DNA of 64,000 nucleotides from contig NZ_VOAK01000026.1 in assembly GCF_007859075.1 (NCBI RefSeq), positions 1-64,000 of the forward strand, given 5' to 3'. The notes beneath the pieces were generated by a model that made no database searches, was not told the DNA's origin, and saw only the letters and a list, made by a program, of their open reading frames with translations. The position numbers and the translations under genes were made by a program. Source of the DNA: Gemmobacter aquaticus (GTDB taxonomy: Bacteria > Pseudomonadota > Alphaproteobacteria > Rhodobacterales > Rhodobacteraceae). Shown piece after piece: positions 25,259-33,537 of the stretch (position 1 is the first letter of the stretch; the number at the start of each line of letters is the position of its first letter).

Positions 25259-27280
25259 TCAACGCCCGAAACCGATCGGGCGTGACGTTCCCTGCTTGGC
25301 GTCGCACTCGCGCCGCAGTTGTTCGAGGATCTCGTCTGGGTCGTCCTGGCCCAGCACCTGCATCCGTCGTGCGACATTGGCGAAGTCGCCTGGCGTGAGG
25401 TGGTTCAGCCGACCGAGATCCTGCGGGGCAGGCATGCCGAAGTGGGAGGCCCAGGCGTGGGGCAGCTGCTGGCGCGTCAGCCAGTCGAAGCGGACGCGGA
25501 ACGTGAAGCGCCGCTGCGTGGCCGGATCGAGACGTTCGACGAAGTTCGTGGTGCAGACGAAGGGCAGGGGGTGGCTTTCCATCCAGGTCAGCATTTCATT
25601 GACCTGTGTCACCTCCCAACTTTGGCGCGCGCCACGGCGGTCAGAGAGCAGGCTGTCGGCTTCGTCGAAGATCAGCATCGCGCCTTCGGCGCGCGCCGAT
25701 GCGAAGGCGCGGGCGATGTTCTGCTCCGATCCGCCCAGCCACATCGAGAGCAGGTCCGAGGCGCGCTTCTCAATGACTGGCAGGCGCATCACCCCGGCCA
25801 GATGGCGGGCCCAGGCACTTTTGCCGGTGCCGGGGGGACCTTCGAGGCAGAAGGACAGGCGCCGGGGCGCATCGGGTTTCGATACCAGTGCCTCGATCCG
25901 CCCCAGGTCGCAGTCTGCCTGCGCCAGTTCAGGCTCCCACGGGCGATCTGGCCGCGCTTGCCGGGCCGGGGCGACGCCGCCATTCGTGACCCGTGCCGCC
26001 GCCTCCAGCACCTGGCTGAAGACTTCGACACCGCCTTCGCAGAGCCGCGCCACCCGCATCGCATCGGCCACAAGGGCCGGCGGGAGCGGGTTGGCCTCTG
26101 CCATCTCGCGCAGGGTGCCGGTGTCGATCCCCAGTGCGATGCGCTGATCCAGCCGCTGCCAGATCCGCGAACGGATCTCCCCGGTAGGCGGGCGCATTTC
26201 GAGCGAGAATGTCATGCGCCGCAGGAACGCCGGGTCGCAGTCGTCGATCGAGTTGGTCGTCCAGAGCACCGGCACCGGGTTGGTCTCGAGTATGCGGTTG
26301 AAATGGACTTTCGAGCCTGAGCGCGATCTGGGTCGGAACAGGAAGATGCCGCTGCCAGCACCGTCTCCGAGCAGGTCTTCCATCTCGTCGAACAGCAGAA
26401 CCGTGTCCCTGCGCTTGGCGAACATACGACTGGCCAAGCGGAGTTCGGACATGCGATCGCCGCGCGAGGGCTCGCTTCCGTGTTCATCGGTTTCTCCGAC
26501 GGCACGGAGATCGGCCCCCAGTTCACGGGCGAGGACCTTGCAGAACTCGGTCTTGCCAGTTCCAGGCACACCGTAGAGCAGGATATTGATCCCCGACGTT
26601 CCCGACTTCATGGCGTGGCGGAGCAGTGAGCGCGCGAGCTCCGCTTGGGGTCCTAGCATCTTGAAGTCCTGCCATTCCGCTTCCGGCGAGGGTGCCCTAG
26701 GAAACAGCAACGCGATCAGCTCTTCCATGCTTTCGACGTCAGATTGTATGGCATGGCAGAGGCGTTCGCCAACCTCGAAAGGCATGCGATCCAGCTCTGG
26801 GCGCCGAGCCTCTTGGAGAACACCTAGGGTTTGCAGAGGAGCAGTGGCGCGCAGCGCGGCTCGCACCTCCGCTTCACTAGAGCCAGAGAACTGCGCGACG
26901 AGGCCCACCGGAGTGACTTCGCCGGTGTTCACGATTGCATCGACCAAGTTCTCAAAATTATCGGACAATTTGCGAAGTGCGAACAAGGTGAAGATCTGGG
27001 TTTCGAGGTCGGAGAGACCAAAGTGTGATGAGAGCCGAGTGATGTTGATGTAAGCAGTATCCCCGCTGCAGTCCTCGTATCGGTCAGCCTGTTTGCGCGC
27101 CAGGCGGCGCACCTGCTCCCACCAACCCTGCGCGGGCGGGTTTTTCGGACGTGGCGGGCATTCGATGTCAGCGCAGCTTTCGATCCACCGGGGCAGCACG
27201 TGTGAGATACCGCTTGCGGGACCAAACCGCTCGGCGATCGTTGCCACAAGTTCGAGGGCGAGTTTCTTTTCAAGTGCCAT
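25259..27280 (-). CDS. Tandem AAA+ ATPase
   Basis: A protein of 673 residues from ATG 27280 (MALEKKLALELV). The helical N-terminal domain runs to about 200. The first AAA+ module has Walker A GVPGTGKT (237-244), Walker B VLLFDEMED and sensor TTNSIDDCD. The second has Walker A GPPGTGKS (481-488), Walker B MLIFDEADS, sensor TTNFVERLD and RRFTF. The tandem layout resembles CDC48/proteasome-type unfoldases. It is the first gene of the AAA-WYL-HNH-AddB-AddA operon and is transcribed away from the sirtuin group. It may remodel a partner or target complex for the nucleases; this is inferred from linkage. Confidence 0.87.
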   Translation of the reverse strand: MALEKKLALELVATIAERFGPASGISHVLPRWIESCADIECPPRPKNPPAQGWWEQVRRLARKQADRYEDCSGDTAYINITRLSSHFGLSDLETQIFTLFALRKLSDNFENLVDAIVNTGEVTPVGLVAQFSGSSEAEVRAALRATAPLQTLGVLQEARRPELDRMPFEVGERLCHAIQSDVESMEELIALLFPRAPSPEAEWQDFKMLGPQAELARSLLRHAMKSGTSGINILLYGVPGTGKTEFCKVLARELGADLRAVGETDEHGSEPSRGDRMSELRLASRMFAKRRDTVLLFDEMEDLLGDGAGSGIFLFRPRSRSGSKVHFNRILETNPVPVLWTTNSIDDCDPAFLRRMTFSLEMRPPTGEIRSRIWQRLDQRIALGIDTGTLREMAEANPLPPALVADAMRVARLCEGGVEVFSQVLEAAARVTNGGVAPARQARPDRPWEPELAQADCDLGRIEALVSKPDAPRRLSFCLEGPPGTGKSAWARHLAGVMRLPVIEKRASDLLSMWLGGSEQNIARAFASARAEGAMLIFDEADSLLSDRRGARQSWEVTQVNEMLTWMESHPLPFVCTTNFVERLDPATQRRFTFRVRFDWLTRQQLPHAWASHFGMPAPQDLGRLNHLTPGDFANVARRMQVLGQDDPDEILEQLRRECDAKQGTSRPIGFGR

Positions 27281-27506
27281 GTCTTCATCTCCGTGTTGAG
27301 GAAGACAATGACATGCCGATACGACAGATCCGGACGTATCCATTTTGGAGGCTTATTGCGCCTTTCTTCCGGGCAAGCTCTTGTTCCAGAATGATTCTGC
27401 ACCTGCCGGGCAGGGGTGTGACCATTTCTGTCGTGGTCATGCTGCATAAGGATCTGCATGGCTGGAGCAGATTCGCGCCCCGCCGGATTTACGAAAGGAC
27501 GACGAA
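27281..27506. promoter_or_regulatory. Divergent promoter region between AAA+ operon and sirtuin group
   Basis: This 226-bp non-coding stretch separates two operons read in opposite directions, so it should contain both promoters. No operator repeat stands out by eye. Confidence 0.4.
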
Positions 27507-27821
27507 ATGACCCCTATCCCAGAATACCACTTCCTGCTGACCAAGCCGCCATCGGGCAAGGGGCTGAAAGTGTCTGTTCTGATCGACGGTGATGTCGGGA
27601 AGATGCCTGCGGGTGAAATGGAGCCTGCGACGCTCGATCGGCTTGTGCGCGCCCATGCGGCGGGGCGCCTGCCCTTCATGTCGTTTGCCGAGCATCCCCT
27701 GCGGCTGCTGGACATCGTGGTGACCGGGAGCCCGCGCCGCGCCCAAATTCAGGCGCGGGCCCTTCAGCCGAAGGATGCCTTCCCCGGGACCTGGGAACCC
27801 GCCGGGATCGAGGCGGTTTGA
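27507..27821 (+). CDS. Small uncharacterised protein
   Basis: A protein of 104 residues (MTPIPEYHFLLTKPPSGKGLKVSV), preceded by GAAAGGACGACGAA as ribosome site. It has no membrane segment or cysteine pair and no recognised family. Its stop overlaps the start of the sirtuin gene (TGATG), so the two are translationally coupled and probably work together. It could be a partner, inhibitor or target adaptor of the sirtuin. Confidence 0.75.
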   Translation: MTPIPEYHFLLTKPPSGKGLKVSVLIDGDVGKMPAGEMEPATLDRLVRAHAAGRLPFMSFAEHPLRLLDIVVTGSPRRAQIQARALQPKDAFPGTWEPAGIEAV

Positions 27822-28537
27822 TGATCGCCGCCCCCGCCGCCCCCGCGCTGGTCGTTCTGACCGGGGCGGGTATCTCCGCCGAAAGCGGTCTTGGCACCTT
27901 TCGCAGCAGCGATGGTCTCTGGGCGAAATACGACCTGCGGAAGGTTGCCACGCCCGAGGCCTTTGCCCGCGACCCGCAGATGGTGCATGACTTCTACAAC
28001 CTGCGCCGCCGCGCCTGTCTGGATGCCGAGCCGAACGCCGCGCATCTCGCGCTGGCGCGGCTTCAGCGAGACTGGAAGGGATCGTTTCACCTGATCACCC
28101 AGAATGTCGATGACCTGCACGAACGCGCAGGCAACACCGATATCCTGCACATGCATGGCTCGCTGCTGACGGCGCGCTGTGCGCTCTGCGGTCATCGCTG
28201 GCCTGCGCCCGAGGTCATGGCGCCAACCGATCCGTGCCCGCACTGTGCGGGCCCCGCCACGCGTCCCGACGTGGTCTGGTTTGGCGAAGAGCCCTATCAT
28301 ATGGAGCAGATCGGTGAACTCGCGCGCGCGGCCACACTCTTCGTGGTGATCGGCAGTTCGGGGCAGGTCTATCCGGCTGCGGGGCTGGGCGGCATTGCCC
28401 GGCGCAACGGAGCGCGACTGCTGGAGATCAACCTGATGCGCACTGGCAAGCCGTTCCGGGCCGGGTTCTATGGCCCCGCGACCGAGATGGTGCCTCGCTG
28501 GGTCGATGAGCTTCTGGCGGGGCAGGGGGCTGGCTGA
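27821..28537 (+). CDS. Sir2-family NAD-dependent protein deacylase
   Basis: A protein of 238 residues. NAD-binding motifs are GAGISAESGLGTFR near the N-terminus and TQNVDDLHERAG; the catalytic His is in HMHGSL. The zinc site is CALCGH with CPHC, and the end of the Rossmann fold is VIGSSGQVYPAAGL. It resembles CobB-type class III bacterial sirtuins (DFYNLRR) rather than the divergent Sir2 NADases of defence systems. It is coupled to the upstream small gene. Downstream lies an ADP-ribosylglycohydrolase fusion, suggesting shared NAD/ADP-ribose chemistry. Confidence 0.93.
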   Translation: MIAAPAAPALVVLTGAGISAESGLGTFRSSDGLWAKYDLRKVATPEAFARDPQMVHDFYNLRRRACLDAEPNAAHLALARLQRDWKGSFHLITQNVDDLHERAGNTDILHMHGSLLTARCALCGHRWPAPEVMAPTDPCPHCAGPATRPDVVWFGEEPYHMEQIGELARAATLFVVIGSSGQVYPAAGLGGIARRNGARLLEINLMRTGKPFRAGFYGPATEMVPRWVDELLAGQGAG

Positions 28538-28547
28538 AAGCTGACCC

Positions 28548-29159
28548 TCAGCCCTGCAGGAACTTGCGCAGGTTGTCCCCGGTCCAGAGCTTGCCGCCAT
28601 GGGTTTGCAGCCCCAGTGCGTTCAGCGCAATGGCGCGAGCGGGGAACGACACGCCGTCGATCTCGGCCAGTGCATCGAGGACCGCGGAGCGGTGGTCTGG
28701 CTTGGCTGCGATCTTCTCCCGTGTCCGCTCGCGCCATTTCTCGAAGTGATCGTAGGGGTTGAGGCCCGTCAGATGCACATCCTCATAGGCGGCGCGGACC
28801 ACCTCGCAGCAGGGGTGGTCATAGTGCTGGTTCAGATACTGGTGACCGCGCCAGCCATTGTGGCCCGAGAAATCGACGATGACCACCTTTGCCCCGCACG
28901 TCGCTGCCTTGTCGAGGAGCGCACGGAACGCGTCGCCGATCTCGGGGCTGCCCCGGTCCGGTGCAAGCTCGATGATCGCGACCTCGCCCTTTGGCGCCAT
29001 CGTGCCGCCCTGCTGCGCCACATGCGCCCGTGCCTTCTGGCGGGAATATCGGATGGTCCGGCTGGCGGCGGCTGCCTCGTCCAGATCCCCGGGAAGGCTG
29101 GTGAAGCCCACCCAGGGCACCGGGAACGTCCAGTAGAAGGCGAAGTATGTCTGACCCAT
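28548..29159 (-). CDS. Uncharacterised protein with serine-recombinase-like C-terminus
   Basis: A protein of 203 residues from ATG 29159 (MGQTYFAFYW); an in-frame start at 29177 is also possible. The C-terminal NALGLQTHGGKLWTGDNLRKFL resembles the helix-turn-helix end of serine recombinases, and the central part (TIRYSRQKARAHVAQQGG) recalls their fold. The catalytic serine and active-site arginine pattern are not seen, so it is probably not a working recombinase. It lies opposite in strand between the sirtuin and phosphatase-glycohydrolase genes, which suggests later insertion or independent control. Confidence 0.7.
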   Translation of the reverse strand: MGQTYFAFYWTFPVPWVGFTSLPGDLDEAAAASRTIRYSRQKARAHVAQQGGTMAPKGEVAIIELAPDRGSPEIGDAFRALLDKAATCGAKVVIVDFSGHNGWRGHQYLNQHYDHPCCEVVRAAYEDVHLTGLNPYDHFEKWRERTREKIAAKPDHRSAVLDALAEIDGVSFPARAIALNALGLQTHGGKLWTGDNLRKFLQG

Positions 29160-29242
29160 GCGGAAAATCCCGAGCATCCCGGCGGCGATGTTTTCCCGCT
29201 GCTATCACAAGCACAAGAGTTAAGTCCAAGTGGAGATACCAG

Positions 29243-30802
29243 ATGCGCACGTCCGACAGTCACCCCCTGATGATCGACAGCTTTGATCTTGCCCGTGGCA
29301 AGGTCGGCATGACCCTTTGTCCCGGCCGCAGGGGCCCGTCCTCGCTGGGCGAGGAATGGCGCCGCGATCTTGCCGCCGATGTGCTGCGCCTGAAGCTGTG
29401 GAAGACCGACATCATTGTCTCGCTGACCGAGACGGCCGAGATGGAACGACTGGGCGTCGACGGGATGGGAGAGGCGCTGCGGGAGGCGGGCATCCTATGG
29501 CTGCACCTGCCGATCCCTGACACCCAGGCCCCGGGGCGCGGCTGGCATGACGACTGGCGCCGCATCGCCCCGGTGCTGCACCAGCGGCTTGAGGCTGGCG
29601 GTCGCGTCGTCATCCATTGCAAGGCCGGGCTTGAGCGCACGGCAGTTGTCGCGGCGTTGCTGCAATGTGAACGGGGCGAAAGCCTCGCCTCAGCACTGAA
29701 GGTCATCGCCAAGGCCCGTTCGGGTGCCCGACCGCTGCCGCATCAACGCGGCTGGCTGGAGGCACTTCTTGTCGAGGGCGACCGCCGCCGCCAGATGATC
29801 CGCGCGAGCCTCTTCGGTGGCGCGATCGGCGACGCCCTTGGCGCCGAGATCGAGTTCTGGGGCCTCGACCGCATCCGTGTCCGGTTCCCCAAGGGCGTGG
29901 ACCGCATCCTTGCCCATGACGGTGTTCCGGCGGCGATCACTGACGACACGCAGATGACGCTCTTCACCGCGGAGGGGCTGATCCGGGCCGTGGTGCGGGC
30001 ACACTCCAAGGGTATCTGCCACCCGCCATCGGTCGTCCACCATGCGCTGATACGCTGGCTGCTGACGCAGAGCGAAACCGGGTTGATCGAAGGGATCGAG
30101 CGCAAGGGGCTGGTGTGCGATCCGCGCCTGCACCGCCGTCGCGCCCCAGGCAACACCTGTCTTTCCGCCCTGCGCAAGAGCCGTCACTTTGGCGACATGG
30201 CCAGAAACGACAGCAAGGGCTGCGGCACGATCATGCGGGTGGCCCCGGTCGGTCTGCTGGGCACGGCCGAACAGATCGACACGCTGGCCGAACAATGCTC
30301 GCACCTGACCCATGGTCACCAGACCGGTCGCGACGCCGCCCGCGCCTTCGCCCATGTGCTGGCGCTGGTGCTCGACGGCAACCGGCTGGACGAGGCGCTG
30401 CGACGGGTGCAGCAGATGTCCTTCGACGCACCGACCCTACGCGCCATCGCCAGTGCCATCACTGCCCCGGCAGACGGTCTGCCCGCGACGGTCGAACGGC
30501 TGGGCGGCGGTTGGGTTGCGGAGGAGGCGCTGTCGATTGCCCTCTATGCCGCGCGGGTGGCGACGGATTTCGAGCATGGCCTGCGGATCGCGGTGACGCA
30601 TTCCGGGGATAGCGACAGCACGGGCGCCATCGCAGGCAACCTGCTGGGCCTGATCTTCCCCGACCAAGTCATGTCCCACGCCTGGCGGCGGCAGGTCGAA
30701 TGCGCCGATCTGATCGACCGCATCGCGGCTGACTTGCACACCGCAAAGGAGCCTGACCGTGATTTCGCCGAGGCGATGTGGCCCTGGTATCCCGGCGTCT
30801 GA
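29243..30802 (+). CDS. Dual-specificity phosphatase fused to ADP-ribosylglycohydrolase
   Basis: A protein of 519 residues from ATG 29243 after TGGAGAT. Residues about 10-175 form a cysteine phosphatase: P-loop HCKAGLERT (Cys126, Arg132) and an acid-loop Asp at 93 (LPIPDTQAP). Residues about 185-510 form an ADP-ribosylglycohydrolase of the DraG/ARH type: GGAIGDALGAEIEF, the metal motif TDDTQMT (about 233-239) and HSGDSDSTGAIAG (about 452-464). Both active sites look complete. The expected reactions are removal of phosphate and of ADP-ribose from protein, nucleic acid or a nucleotide. The fusion suggests a substrate or signal carrying both groups. Confidence 0.92.
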   Translation: MRTSDSHPLMIDSFDLARGKVGMTLCPGRRGPSSLGEEWRRDLAADVLRLKLWKTDIIVSLTETAEMERLGVDGMGEALREAGILWLHLPIPDTQAPGRGWHDDWRRIAPVLHQRLEAGGRVVIHCKAGLERTAVVAALLQCERGESLASALKVIAKARSGARPLPHQRGWLEALLVEGDRRRQMIRASLFGGAIGDALGAEIEFWGLDRIRVRFPKGVDRILAHDGVPAAITDDTQMTLFTAEGLIRAVVRAHSKGICHPPSVVHHALIRWLLTQSETGLIEGIERKGLVCDPRLHRRRAPGNTCLSALRKSRHFGDMARNDSKGCGTIMRVAPVGLLGTAEQIDTLAEQCSHLTHGHQTGRDAARAFAHVLALVLDGNRLDEALRRVQQMSFDAPTLRAIASAITAPADGLPATVERLGGGWVAEEALSIALYAARVATDFEHGLRIAVTHSGDSDSTGAIAGNLLGLIFPDQVMSHAWRRQVECADLIDRIAADLHTAKEPDRDFAEAMWPWYPGV

Positions 30803-30898
30803 ACCCGCCCCCGCACAACCATAGGTGCAACGCCGCCGCGGCGCTTGCACGCCTTGGCCTCGCATGGTCAATGGCAGACAGAAAAGGAAATCAATACG

Positions 30899-32062
30899 AT
30901 GCTGACCATCATCCCCGACATTCACGCCAATCTGACGCTGCTCGACTCCTGTCTCGCGGCGGCGAAGGGGTCGCGCCCGGCCTTCCTTGGCGATTTCATC
31001 GACGCCGGCAAAGCGCCCAAGTTCACGCCTGACGACCGCGTCGTGTTGGAGCGTGTGCGCGGGCTTATCGACAGTGGCGAGGCGCTGGCCGTGATGGGGA
31101 ACCATGAACTGAACGCGATCCTCTTTCACCGCACCGGGAACGACGGGAAGCCCCTGCGCGCGCATATCCAGAAGAACATCGATCAGCACCAGAGCTTCGT
31201 CGATGCCTTCGGCATCGGAACGCCCGAGGCAATCGAGTGGACGACGTGGTTTCTCTCCACGCTGCCCTTGTGGCACGAGGCGGATGGCTTCCGCCTGATC
31301 CACGCCTGCTGGTCGGAGCCGGAGATCGAGGTGATCCGCGCCCGCCGCCCCGATGGCAGGCTGCAACCCGAGGATCTGCCCGAGATCGCGCGTGAGGATA
31401 CCGAGTTCGGCCGTGCGGTGAAGCTGATCACCTCGGGCCGCGAGGTGCCCTTGCCCGAAGGCTATTCTTTCCTCGACAAGGGGAACCACAGTCGCCATGA
31501 GGTCCGCCTATCGTGGTGGCGAGAGGGCGGCAGCTGGCGCAGCGCGGCGCTTTCGGTGCCCGATCGCAACAGCCTGCCTGACGCGCCCTTGCCTGCCGAG
31601 GTGGCGACCCCGGCCTATCCGGACGATGCGCCGCCGGTCTTTGTCGGGCACTACAAGATGGACCTGAACCCACGGCTCGAGAATGACCGGGTGCTCTGCC
31701 TCGACTATCCCGAGGCGCCTTGCGTCTATCATTGGCAGGGCGAGACGCGGCTCACGGCCGCACATATCCAGCCCCTGCAGCGCCGCACCAGCAAATTGGC
31801 GGACAACCCGCTGATCTCGACGGGATACGGGGTCTTCATCTTCAAGATCGTCTTCCGCACAGCCAGGGTCGACGCTGAGGCCGTGCGCGATGCCATGGGC
31901 CTGGAGCCGCAGTATCGCGAGGATGATCCCGGTGGCGCCTACTTCAGCTGGTCGCCAACCGGGACAAAGCGCGGGGACGACGAGACGATCGTGTGGGGCC
32001 TGCACCACGCCCTGCCAGAGGGTATCCACCACCGTATCCTATGGGAGCAGTCGCGGTATTGA
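30899..32062 (+). CDS. Calcineurin-like metallophosphoesterase
   Basis: A protein of 387 residues from ATG 30899, with AAAAGGAAATC before it. The metal-binding motifs are PDIHAN, GDFIDAG and GNHELN, followed by a more distant VGHYK. The C-terminal about 80 residues (after QRRTSKLADNP) form an extra domain I do not recognise. The family includes protein phosphatases and Ap4A hydrolases of the PrpE/ApaH kind. It follows the phosphatase-ADP-ribosylglycohydrolase gene in the same direction with about 100 bp between. It may act on the same phosphate/ADP-ribose signal. Confidence 0.88.
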   Translation: MLTIIPDIHANLTLLDSCLAAAKGSRPAFLGDFIDAGKAPKFTPDDRVVLERVRGLIDSGEALAVMGNHELNAILFHRTGNDGKPLRAHIQKNIDQHQSFVDAFGIGTPEAIEWTTWFLSTLPLWHEADGFRLIHACWSEPEIEVIRARRPDGRLQPEDLPEIAREDTEFGRAVKLITSGREVPLPEGYSFLDKGNHSRHEVRLSWWREGGSWRSAALSVPDRNSLPDAPLPAEVATPAYPDDAPPVFVGHYKMDLNPRLENDRVLCLDYPEAPCVYHWQGETRLTAAHIQPLQRRTSKLADNPLISTGYGVFIFKIVFRTARVDAEAVRDAMGLEPQYREDDPGGAYFSWSPTGTKRGDDETIVWGLHHALPEGIHHRILWEQSRY

Positions 32063-32075
32063 GCGGGTGGGGGTT

Positions 32076-32693
32076 TCAGACTGGCTCTGGCCAGGGATAG
32101 CGCGCGCTTGACGTGACGCGGTCAAGCGCGTCTCCCGGCAGATCGAACAGATTGACGGTCCAGCGCCCAAGAAACCCCTGCGCCGCGCACCAGGCCGCAA
32201 CGACTGCGTCCGCCATATCGTCGGCACGCTTTGCTGCAGCCGGCGCTGCCCCCGCAAGATCCTTGATAGTCCGATAGGCCGCCAAGACACTTTGGGATGC
32301 TGAACCTTCGTTCGGCAGCACACGTGTCAGCAGCTTTGGATGGCTTTCGAACACAGGAAGGCCATGTCGTTCCGCACGACGGGCGACCATTGCACCATTT
32401 AGCGTCATGGAACTGTAAAGGGCGTTCTGGGCGATGACCGTTGGGGCGTGATTGCGATACTTCCGGCGCAACGCATCGTCGCATGCCCGCCCACCGCACG
32501 GCGACCAGGCGAGGAGTGTGTCGATGCCGAGGGCACAGGCCCCTTCGCGTTGGCGGAGCCAATTCCACGCGGCCCCGGCGTCTTGCGCAATCTCGCAGAC
32601 AGGGCGGCCGATCAATTCGCCACTTTGCGAAACCTGAATCGCCGCGACCCCGTGAGTTCCCTTCCCGCCCGGATCGTATCCCAAAAACAGCAT
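32076..32693 (-). CDS. RNase H-fold (DUF429-like) predicted nuclease
   Basis: A protein of 205 residues (MLFLGYDPGGKGTHGVAAI). The first strand carries the acidic DPGGKG motif, a second Asp follows in LGIDTLLAW, and C-terminal acids lie in KRADDMADAVVAAW. This is the pattern of RNase H-like nucleases of the DUF429 type. The gene is convergent with the phosphoesterase gene 13 bp away. No partner is obvious. The function is unproven, but the fold points to nucleic-acid processing. Confidence 0.72.
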   Translation of the reverse strand: MLFLGYDPGGKGTHGVAAIQVSQSGELIGRPVCEIAQDAGAAWNWLRQREGACALGIDTLLAWSPCGGRACDDALRRKYRNHAPTVIAQNALYSSMTLNGAMVARRAERHGLPVFESHPKLLTRVLPNEGSASQSVLAAYRTIKDLAGAAPAAAKRADDMADAVVAAWCAAQGFLGRWTVNLFDLPGDALDRVTSSARYPWPEPV

Positions 32694-32799
32694 ACTGCCC
32701 CCTTATGCCAAACGACCATAGATCCCAACACAGCTATCACTGTTTATGGATCACGCCGCAAACTTGACGCCCCTGTCGGTCAGTCATTTGCCGCTTATG

Positions 32800-33417
32800 C
32801 TACCCAAGATAGAGCCAGCGCACATCCTCGGCTTCTGCCGTCTTCTGACAAATGGCCACATCCTCGGCGCGCATCCGCTCCGAAGGCAGTGGGGCGACAT
32901 CAATGACCATCATCACGGGAGTCATGTCGGCGCCGAGGCGTCGAACCTCATGTCGATGGGCCGACAGTTTCTGAATGTCGCGCAGCACCTCCGCGCGTGA
33001 AAGGCGACCGCCTGCCCGTTCCGATGCCTTCACCTCAATCGCCATCAGCATATGTCGCAGGGTGTTGTCCCGATTGCGCCGACGCCAATCACCCTCGATC
33101 TCCGGACGGAACAGCACGATGTCGGGGATCGGTTCAAAGCCGCCCTGATACGCTTCCGGCTTTCGCAATGAGAGCTGCCTGAAGAGCTCGGATGTGGGCT
33201 CTGCAATCCACTGCTTCACGTTCATTCCCACCTGCGCCAGTGGAACACCTGCCATGCGAAGCGCATGATACGCCATGGCCTGGTAGTGAAGCTCTCCACC
33301 GAGGACCGCCCGACATTCATCCGCCATGATCTGCCAGGCTCTGCCAAGCAGGCTTTCTGCTTCTTTAAGCGTTTTCAATCGTCGTCCTTCCTGAAGCCCT
33401 GCCGCCGACAAGATCAT
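32800..33417 (-). CDS. Predicted PD-(D/E)XK-fold protein
   Basis: A protein of 205 residues from ATG 33417 (MILSAAGLQEG); a TTG start at 33450 would add 11. A helical N-terminus precedes a nuclease-like core with PIPDIVLFRPEIEG and MAIEVKASER, that is Asp followed by Glu-x-Lys as in restriction-type PD-(D/E)XK folds. A strand with VMMVIDVAPL follows. The family is not recognised. It is divergent from the NYN gene, with about 120 bp between starts. Confidence 0.68.
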   Translation of the reverse strand: MILSAAGLQEGRRLKTLKEAESLLGRAWQIMADECRAVLGGELHYQAMAYHALRMAGVPLAQVGMNVKQWIAEPTSELFRQLSLRKPEAYQGGFEPIPDIVLFRPEIEGDWRRRNRDNTLRHMLMAIEVKASERAGGRLSRAEVLRDIQKLSAHRHEVRRLGADMTPVMMVIDVAPLPSERMRAEDVAICQKTAEAEDVRWLYLG

Positions 33418-33537
33418 ATCCGAAGTCGGAAAAATATGACTTATTATCAAGCGGTTCCGCTGTGCAAGAGGCGGCCAGATTTTTGGCGCATTTCTTCTCT
33501 AACCTTTCGGGCAAACGAATTCACGCTGCAGGATTAC

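Noticed and set aside
27821-28537. Calling the sirtuin a defence-type Sir2 NADase
   Set aside because: It has the zinc-binding cysteines and compact size of CobB-type deacylases, unlike the larger divergent defence Sir2 domains.
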